Origin: Streptacidiphilus sp. ASG 303
GTDB lineage: Bacteria; Actinomycetota; Actinomycetes; Streptomycetales; Streptomycetaceae
DNA: 64,000 bases
Reading direction: 5' to 3'
Assembly (NCBI RefSeq): GCF_020991365.1
Contig: NZ_JAJLRA010000009.1
Span: 177,718-241,717, forward strand
Every line of letters begins with the position of its first letter. The first letter of the stretch is position 1. This document shows positions 59,353-64,000 of the stretch, piece by piece. The notes below the pieces were generated by a model. It saw nothing but the letters and a program-made list of their open reading frames with translations, was not told where the DNA came from and searched no databases. The position numbers and the translations under genes were made by a program.

Positions 59353-61094
59353 ACGGGGACGCCCCGTGCGCGCCGCACACACCGGACACACCGGGCACGC
59401 CGGATGCACCGGGCCCGCAGGGCGCCCGGAGCACCGCGGTGGCGCCCGCGCCGGACCCCTTCGGGACGCGGGAGGGCGCGCGCGCCCGCAACGACGCGCC
59501 CGCGCCGGACGGCGCCCCCGCGACCGTGCTGGTCGTCGACGACAACGCCGTCAACCGGTACATCCTCACCACCTGGCTCAGGCGCGCCGGCCACCGCGTG
59601 GTCGAGGCCGGCGACGGGGAGGAGGGGCTGCGGGCCGCCTGGCAGGACGGCCCCGACGCACCGGAGGTCGCCGTCGTCGACGTGCGGCTGCCGGACCTCA
59701 GCGGCTTCCAGGTGTGCGAGCGCCTCAAGGCGGACCCGCGCACCGCGGGCGTGCCGGTGATCCACGTGTCCGCCACCGCGATCGCCGTCACCGACCGCAC
59801 CCAGGGCCTCGACCGGGGCGCCGACGCCTACCTCGCCGAGCCCATCGACCCGCAGGAGCTGCTGGCCACGGTCGCGGCCGTGCTCCGGTACGCCCGCGCC
59901 CGCCGCCGGGCCGAGGACCTCGCCGCCCGCGTCACCGCCCTGAACCGGATCACCCTCGACGTCTACAGCGCCCCCGCCGCGCGGCCGCTGGCCGCCGCGG
60001 CCGCCGCCGGCGCCGCCGTCCTGCTCGGGCAGCCCGCCGCCGCCGTCCTGCTCACCCCGCAGGAGGAGGCGCTGTGCACGGTCGCCCCCACCCCCGGCGC
60101 CCTGACGCTCCCCGCGCCGGCCGCCGCCGACGCGCACGCGCGGCTGGGCGACCTCGTCCTCGGCAGCGCCACCGGCGCGAGGACGGCGACGGTGCCCGAG
60201 GAGGTGTGGCGGCCGCTGCTGCCCGGTGCGCCGATGGACGGGGAGCTGCTGGTGGCCGCGGCCCGCACCAAGCGGGACCGGCCCCCGCTGTGCCTGGCCG
60301 TGCAGGCGGACACCGCCCGGTCCTCCGACGACCGGAACCTGCTGATCCAGCTGGCGCACGCCTGCGCCCTGTCGCTGGAGGCGCTGCGCGCCTACAGCGA
60401 GGAGCACTCCCTCGCTCTGACCCTGCAGCGCACCTTCCTGCCGAGCCGGCTGCCGCGGGTGCCCGGACTGGAGCTGGCGGTGCGCTACCGCCCGGCGGCG
60501 GAGCAGACCGAGATCGGCGGCGACTTCTACGAGGCCGTGGAGACCTCCGGCGGGCTGCTGCTGGCCATCGGCGACGTCGCGGGCCACTCGCTGTCGGCGG
60601 CCACGGTCATGGGCGAGGTGCGCCACGCCCTGCGCGCCTACGCCATGGAGGGCCATCCGCCGGAGGCGGTCCTGGAGCGGCTGGACACCTTCCTCGTCCG
60701 CTCCCGCCCGGGGGTGACGGTGACCGTGTGCCTGGTGCTGGTGAGCCCGGACCGGCGGGAGGTCCGGGTCTCGAACGCCGGGCACATCCCCCCGCTGCTG
60801 ATCGGCCCGGACGGCGCGGGCGGCTACCTGCGGCCGCACAGCCCCCTCCTGGGCCTCGGCCTGCCGCACCCCCCGGCGGTCCCATACCCGGTGGCGGCGG
60901 GCAGCAGGCTGCTGCTGGTCACCGACGGCCTGGTGGAGGAGCGGCGCACCGACCTGGACGAGCGGCTGGCCGCCTTCGCCACGGCCGCGTCGGCCGGGCC
61001 GGAGGACCTGGAACTGCTCTGCGACCTCATGCTGGCCCGCTTCGGCGAGGGGAACGACGACGACATCGCGATCCTGGCGGCGCGGCTCGACTGA
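59349..61094 (+). CDS. Receiver-PP2C response regulator phosphatase
   Basis: 581 residues: a Pro-rich arm, receiver (57-180, VLVVDDNAVN; acceptor D111 in VVDVRLPDLSG), a GAF-like part (about 200-370) and PP2C (about 375-580; [42 protein letters not shown]). In the receiver the usual Lys-Pro is Glu-Pro (YLAEPID). Such phosphatases are activated by phosphorylation or by RsbT binding and act on STAS anti-anti-sigma factors. It is the final gene and the likely output of the operon. Confidence 0.9.
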   Translation: MNGDAPCAPHTPDTPGTPDAPGPQGARSTAVAPAPDPFGTREGARARNDAPAPDGAPATVLVVDDNAVNRYILTTWLRRAGHRVVEAGDGEEGLRAAWQDGPDAPEVAVVDVRLPDLSGFQVCERLKADPRTAGVPVIHVSATAIAVTDRTQGLDRGADAYLAEPIDPQELLATVAAVLRYARARRRAEDLAARVTALNRITLDVYSAPAARPLAAAAAAGAAVLLGQPAAAVLLTPQEEALCTVAPTPGALTLPAPAAADAHARLGDLVLGSATGARTATVPEEVWRPLLPGAPMDGELLVAAARTKRDRPPLCLAVQADTARSSDDRNLLIQLAHACALSLEALRAYSEEHSLALTLQRTFLPSRLPRVPGLELAVRYRPAAEQTEIGGDFYEAVETSGGLLLAIGDVAGHSLSAATVMGEVRHALRAYAMEGHPPEAVLERLDTFLVRSRPGVTVTVCLVLVSPDRREVRVSNAGHIPPLLIGPDGAGGYLRPHSPLLGLGLPHPPAVPYPVAAGSRLLLVTDGLVEERRTDLDERLAAFATAASAGPEDLELLCDLMLARFGEGNDDDIAILAARLD

Positions 61095-61210
61095 CGGGGA
61101 TCCCGTCCCGTCCGGGGCCGGCGGCACCCGCGCGGGGCCGCGGACGCGGGCCCCGGCTCCCGGCCGACCGCCGGGCCGCCGGACCGCCGGACCGCCGGAC
61201 CGCCGACGCG

Positions 61211-61822
61211 TCAGCCCGTCGGCGCGTCAGCCGCTCCGCCCGTCAGCCGCTCCGCGAGGCGGGCGAGGGCGGCGGGCGCGTCACCGCCCGGCGAGGGCTG
61301 GAGGAGGTGGCTGAGGGTCAGCCGGACCAGGACATCCGCGGCCTCGTCCGCCTCCGCGACGGGCAGGGCGGGCCGCTGCCCGGCCAGCCAGGCGGCCACC
61401 AGGCGGCGGGCCGGCTCGAGGACGGCGTCCGGCTCGGTCGTCAGGTGGGGCAGCAGGCCGGTGTCGGCGCCGGTGTGCGAGGCGGTCAGGACGGCGGCGA
61501 GGAGCGGGTTGGCGTCCGCCTGGCGGAAGACGGCGCGCAGCGCCGCCTCGACCGCGTCCCCGACCCGTCCGGGGTGGGCGGCGAGCGCCTCGGCGACCGC
61601 GGCGAGGAACCCCTCGGCCTCCCGCTGCACCAGGGCCCGCCCCAGCCCCTCCCTGCTGCCGAACTCCCGGTACAGGGTGGGGCGGGAGACGCCGACGCGG
61701 GTGGCGACGGCGGAGATCCGGACCGCGCCCCAGCCGCGTTCCACGACGGCGTCGCGGGCGGCGTCGAGCGCGGCCTCGCGCAGTTCGCGGCGGTAGACGC
61801 GGTGCAGGGGTTCGGCGGTCAC
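61211..61822 (-). CDS. TetR family transcriptional regulator
   Basis: 203 residues. ELREAALDAARDAVVERGWGAVRISAVATRVGVSRPTLYREFGSREGLGRALVQREAEGFL is a typical TetR helix-turn-helix; the rest is all-helical and would bind a ligand. GTG 61822 has no ribosome site; CAGACT 7 nt upstream may be its -10. The adjacent alkane-hydroxylase gene reads in the same direction 114 bp upstream, so the regulator may control it and its own expression. Four CCGCCGGA-type 8-bp repeats lie after the stop (61176-61205). Confidence 0.87.
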   Translation of the reverse strand: MTAEPLHRVYRRELREAALDAARDAVVERGWGAVRISAVATRVGVSRPTLYREFGSREGLGRALVQREAEGFLAAVAEALAAHPGRVGDAVEAALRAVFRQADANPLLAAVLTASHTGADTGLLPHLTTEPDAVLEPARRLVAAWLAGQRPALPVAEADEAADVLVRLTLSHLLQPSPGGDAPAALARLAERLTGGAADAPTG

Positions 61823-61935
61823 GGGGAGGAGTCTGCCAGGTCGCGGTGGCGGGGTCCCGGGCGCGCGGGTCCCGGGCGCCCGGGTGCCGGGGCCCCGGCG
61901 GGGGGACGGGGCCCCGGCGGCCGGCGGGGGGCGGG

Positions 61936-63129
61936 TCAGGCCGCCCCGGCCGTCCCCGCGGCGGGTGCGGCGGCCTCGGCGAGGCGGCGGCGCAGCCGGG
62001 GGTGGAGGTTGGCGCGGGTGGCGTCGCCGCCGTAGTGGGCGAGGACGCGCGGGTCCATGACGCGGCGCCACAGGGGCGTGGCCCACGCCAGGACGATCAT
62101 GGAGGCGTACCCGGAGGGCAGCTGCGGCGCCTCGTCGAAGTGGCGCAGCGTCTGGTAGCGGCGCAGCGGGTTGGCGTGGTGGTCGGAGTGGCGCTGGAGC
62201 TGGTACAGGAAGATGTTGCTGGTGGTGTTGTTGCTGTTCCAGCTGTGGCGGGGGGCGACGCGCTCGTACCGGCCGTCGGGGCGGCGCTCGCGCAGCAGGC
62301 CGTAGTGCTCCAGGTAGTTGACGCTCTCCAGCAGGCAGAAGCCGAGGACGGCCTGCAGCGCGAGGTAGGGCAGGACGGCCGGCCCGAAGGCGGCGGTGAG
62401 CGCGCCGAACAGGACGGCGGACATCGCCCAGGCGGTGAGCACGTCGTTCTCCCGGGACCAGACCGGCCGGCCGCGGCGCTCCAGGCGGCGGGCCTCCAGC
62501 CGCCACGCGGAGCGGGCGCTGCCCGCGACGGCGCGCGGGAGGAACGCCCAGAAGCTCTCGCCGAGCCGGGAGCTGGCGGGGTCCTCGGCGGTGGCGACCC
62601 GGATGTGGTGGCCGTGGTTGTGCTCGACGTGGAAGTGGCCGTAGCAGGTCTGGGCGAGGGCGACGCGCGCGAGGCGGCGCTCCAGGGACTCGCGCTTGTG
62701 GCCGAGTTCGTGGGCGGTGTTGATGGCGACCCCGGCGACGACGCCGACGGTGGCGGCCAGGCCGGTGCGGTCGGCGGCGGACAGCTCCGGGCGGGTCCAC
62801 TGGACGCAGGCCCAGACGAGGGCGGCGTACTGCAGGGGCAGGTAGAGGTAGGTGCACCAGCGGTAGTAGCGGTCGCGCTCCAGGACGGGCATCGCGGCCT
62901 CGGGCGGGTTCTCGGCGTCGGTGCCGATCAGCCGGTCCAGGACCGGGATGAGCACGAACGCGAAGACGGGGCCCCACCACCACCAGAGGCCCTGGCCGGT
63001 GGCGGCGGCGAGCGCCCCGGCCTGGAACGGCAGGGTGGGCACGGCAAGGCCGAGCAGCCAGGCGTACCGCTTGCGGTCCCGCCAGGGGGCCGCGGTCTCC
63101 CCGGCGGGTGCCGGGCCGGTCGACGTCAT
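61936..63129 (-). CDS. alkB: AlkB-type alkane 1-monooxygenase
   Basis: 397 residues, six or so membrane spans and the histidine boxes of the membrane di-iron hydroxylases: HELGH (140-144), EHNHGHH (169-175), LQRHSDHH (311-318) and NYLEHYGL (271-278). It hydroxylates terminal carbons of n-alkanes and needs rubredoxin and rubredoxin reductase, neither of which is nearby or fused. ATG 63129 follows GAGGAGG. A palindrome CTGATGCTGCATCAG 116 bp upstream is a candidate operator. TetR downstream is the likely regulator. Confidence 0.92.
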   Translation of the reverse strand: MTSTGPAPAGETAAPWRDRKRYAWLLGLAVPTLPFQAGALAAATGQGLWWWWGPVFAFVLIPVLDRLIGTDAENPPEAAMPVLERDRYYRWCTYLYLPLQYAALVWACVQWTRPELSAADRTGLAATVGVVAGVAINTAHELGHKRESLERRLARVALAQTCYGHFHVEHNHGHHIRVATAEDPASSRLGESFWAFLPRAVAGSARSAWRLEARRLERRGRPVWSRENDVLTAWAMSAVLFGALTAAFGPAVLPYLALQAVLGFCLLESVNYLEHYGLLRERRPDGRYERVAPRHSWNSNNTTSNIFLYQLQRHSDHHANPLRRYQTLRHFDEAPQLPSGYASMIVLAWATPLWRRVMDPRVLAHYGGDATRANLHPRLRRRLAEAAAPAAGTAGAA

Positions 63130-63244
63130 GGGGGTGCCTCCTCGGCGGCTCCGCGGGGGTCGGGGCGCTCCGGGCCCCTCCCGCTCGTCCTCAAGGCTGG
63201 CACCGCGCCGGGGAATTGACAATACGGCTCCACCTGTAAAAAAG
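63130..63244 (-). other. alkB leader region
   Basis: From alkB to the palindrome. An AT-rich patch at 63210-63243, with runs of A/T unusual here, is the probable promoter core; a precise -10 cannot be set. Confidence 0.4.
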
Positions 63245-63259
63245 CTGATGCTGCATCAG
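63245..63259. promoter_or_regulatory. Palindrome upstream of alkB
   Basis: CTGATGCTGCATCAG, 7-bp perfect arms around T, next to AAAAAA. Size and AT-content suggest a TetR-type operator. Confidence 0.5.
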
Positions 63260-63499
63260 AAAGACCGAGGCGCGGCGGCACCGGCGCGGACGGGGGCGGC
63301 ACCGGTGCGCGGCGGTACGGCGGGGCGGCGAAGGGGCGGGATCCGGGAGGGGCGGGATCCGGGAGGGGCGGGCCCCGGGGGGCGGGGCGCCGGCCGGACC
63401 CGGGCCGGTACGGTCGCCCCACGACGGCCGCGCACGGGCGTCCGCACGGCGGCGGGGGTTCCCCGCCGGGACCGGCGGCGACCTGTCGGGCCCGGGGTC

Positions 63500-63528
63500 T
63501 TGACGGCGTCCGGTCAGACCCCTACTTT
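63500..63528 (+). promoter_or_regulatory. Promoter of alpha-amylase gene
   Basis: TTGACG (63500-63505) and TACTTT (63523-63528), 17 nt apart. Confidence 0.6.
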
Positions 63529-63535
63529 CTGCAGA

Positions 63536-63573
63536 CAGCAAGTTTCCAGCAAGTTTCATGAAGCTTGCAGCAA
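63536..63573 (+). promoter_or_regulatory. MalR/Reg1-like (LacI family) operator
   Basis: CAGCAAGTTTC occurs twice in tandem (63536-63546, 63547-63557), and the second copy is the left arm of GCAAGTTTCATGAAGCTTGC (63549-63568), a LacI-type dyad with one mismatch per arm. It lies just after the -10, as expected of a repressor site for maltose-controlled amylase genes. Confidence 0.65.
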
Positions 63574-63667
63574 GCAACGGAACGGTCTTGCGGGTCAAGC
63601 ACTCCCGCCCCATCCGCCGAGTCTCTCCACCCACCCCGACGGCTGCCCCCAGCCACCAGGAGACACC

Positions 63668-64000
63668 GTGGACAACCCCACCCGCGCGCGTGCGCACGGA
63701 CGCCGCCGACCGCGTACGGTCGGCGCCCTCACCGCCGCCACCGCCCTCGGACTCACCGTGGGCACCGGCCTCGTCCTGACCCCTGCCGCCCAGGCCACCC
63801 CGCCCGGCAGCAAGACCGTCACCGCCACCCTCTTCGAGTGGAAGTACACCTCCGTCGCCAACGAGTGCACGACCACCCTCGGTCCCAAGGGCTACGGCTT
63901 CGTCGAGGTCTCCCCGCCCCAGGAGCACATCCAGGGCTCCCAGTGGTGGACCTCCTACCAGCCCGTCAGCTACCGGATCGCCGGCCGCCTCGGCGACGCC
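63668..64000 (+). CDS. Secreted alpha-amylase (GH13), 5' part
   Basis: The first 111 codons; the gene runs past the window. A Tat-like or long Sec signal (RRRPRT then a hydrophobic [18 protein letters not shown] and AQA) precedes [43 protein letters not shown], the usual opening of Streptomyces alpha-amylases. GTG 63668 has AGGAG 6-7 nt upstream. It cleaves starch outside the cell. MalR-type operator and promoter are visible upstream. Catalytic residues lie beyond the window end. Confidence 0.9.
   Translation, partial: MDNPTRARAHGRRRPRTVGALTAATALGLTVGTGLVLTPAAQATPPGSKTVTATLFEWKYTSVANECTTTLGPKGYGFVEVSPPQEHIQGSQWWTSYQPVSYRIAGRLGDA

Noticed and set aside
1..64000. tRNA/rRNA genes, insertion sequences, prophage or secondary-metabolite cluster
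   Set aside because: No tRNA-like cloverleaf, transposase, integrase, phage structural gene, PKS/NRPS or terpene synthase is seen.

Overview
The window is very GC-rich (above 70%), with third-position GC bias, many GTG starts, short 4-nt GTGA/ATGA gene overlaps and leaderless promoters. Gene content (DUF5709, Asp23/AmaP envelope set, PP2C/STAS/RsbW-type switches, RsbRST stressosome, a LAxTG sorting signal, a MalR-like amylase operator) points to a Streptomyces chromosome, probably outside the most conserved core. I see no rRNA, tRNA, CRISPR array, insertion sequence or phage.

Layout. 0-5 kb: tail of a sensor kinase; a long ECF sigma factor fused to a zinc-finger motif, a membrane segment, a beta-helix ectodomain and a LAHTG cell-wall sorting signal (the most unusual gene here); then a CbiZ-type cobinamide amidohydrolase. 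5-16 kb: accessory metabolism (zinc alcohol dehydrogenase, PadR-controlled DHA2 exporter with an HbpS-like protein, GNAT acetyltransferase, TPR protein, two SDRs, carbon-nitrogen hydrolase) with several readable operators. 16-34 kb: small regulatory, stress and redox genes (DUF4241, DUF5709, DinB-like, MBL hydrolase, TerC, USP-like, MarR, RecQ, secreted His-rich repeat protein, LysR with divergent dehydrogenase) and a short SDR pseudogene. 34-41.5 kb: a membrane protein with a degenerate sigma-like N-terminus, divergent from an Asp23/AmaP envelope-stress cluster and small stress/membrane proteins. 41.5-48.6 kb: divergent PP2C phosphatase, MarR/SnoaL pair, gamma-glutamyltransferase, quinone-oxidoreductase/LysR pair. 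48.7-61.1 kb: a dense partner-switching block: STAS proteins, GHKL kinases, a 1394-residue PAS-GAF-kinase-receiver-PAS-PP2C-RsbW protein, and a six-gene rsbR-rsbS-rsbT-rsbX-kinase-phosphatase operon in which every junction is a GTGA overlap. 61.2-64 kb: TetR, an AlkB-type alkane hydroxylase without neighbouring rubredoxin, and the start of a secreted alpha-amylase with a LacI-family operator.

How it fits together. The theme is signal input at the envelope and phosphorylation-driven partner switching: a stressosome operon, a hybrid multi-domain phosphatase, spare STAS and RsbW-like parts, and two membrane proteins with sigma-like cytoplasmic halves. No SigB/SigF-type sigma factor lies in the window, so the targets of these switches must be encoded elsewhere. 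All functions below come from reading the sequence; no database search was run.
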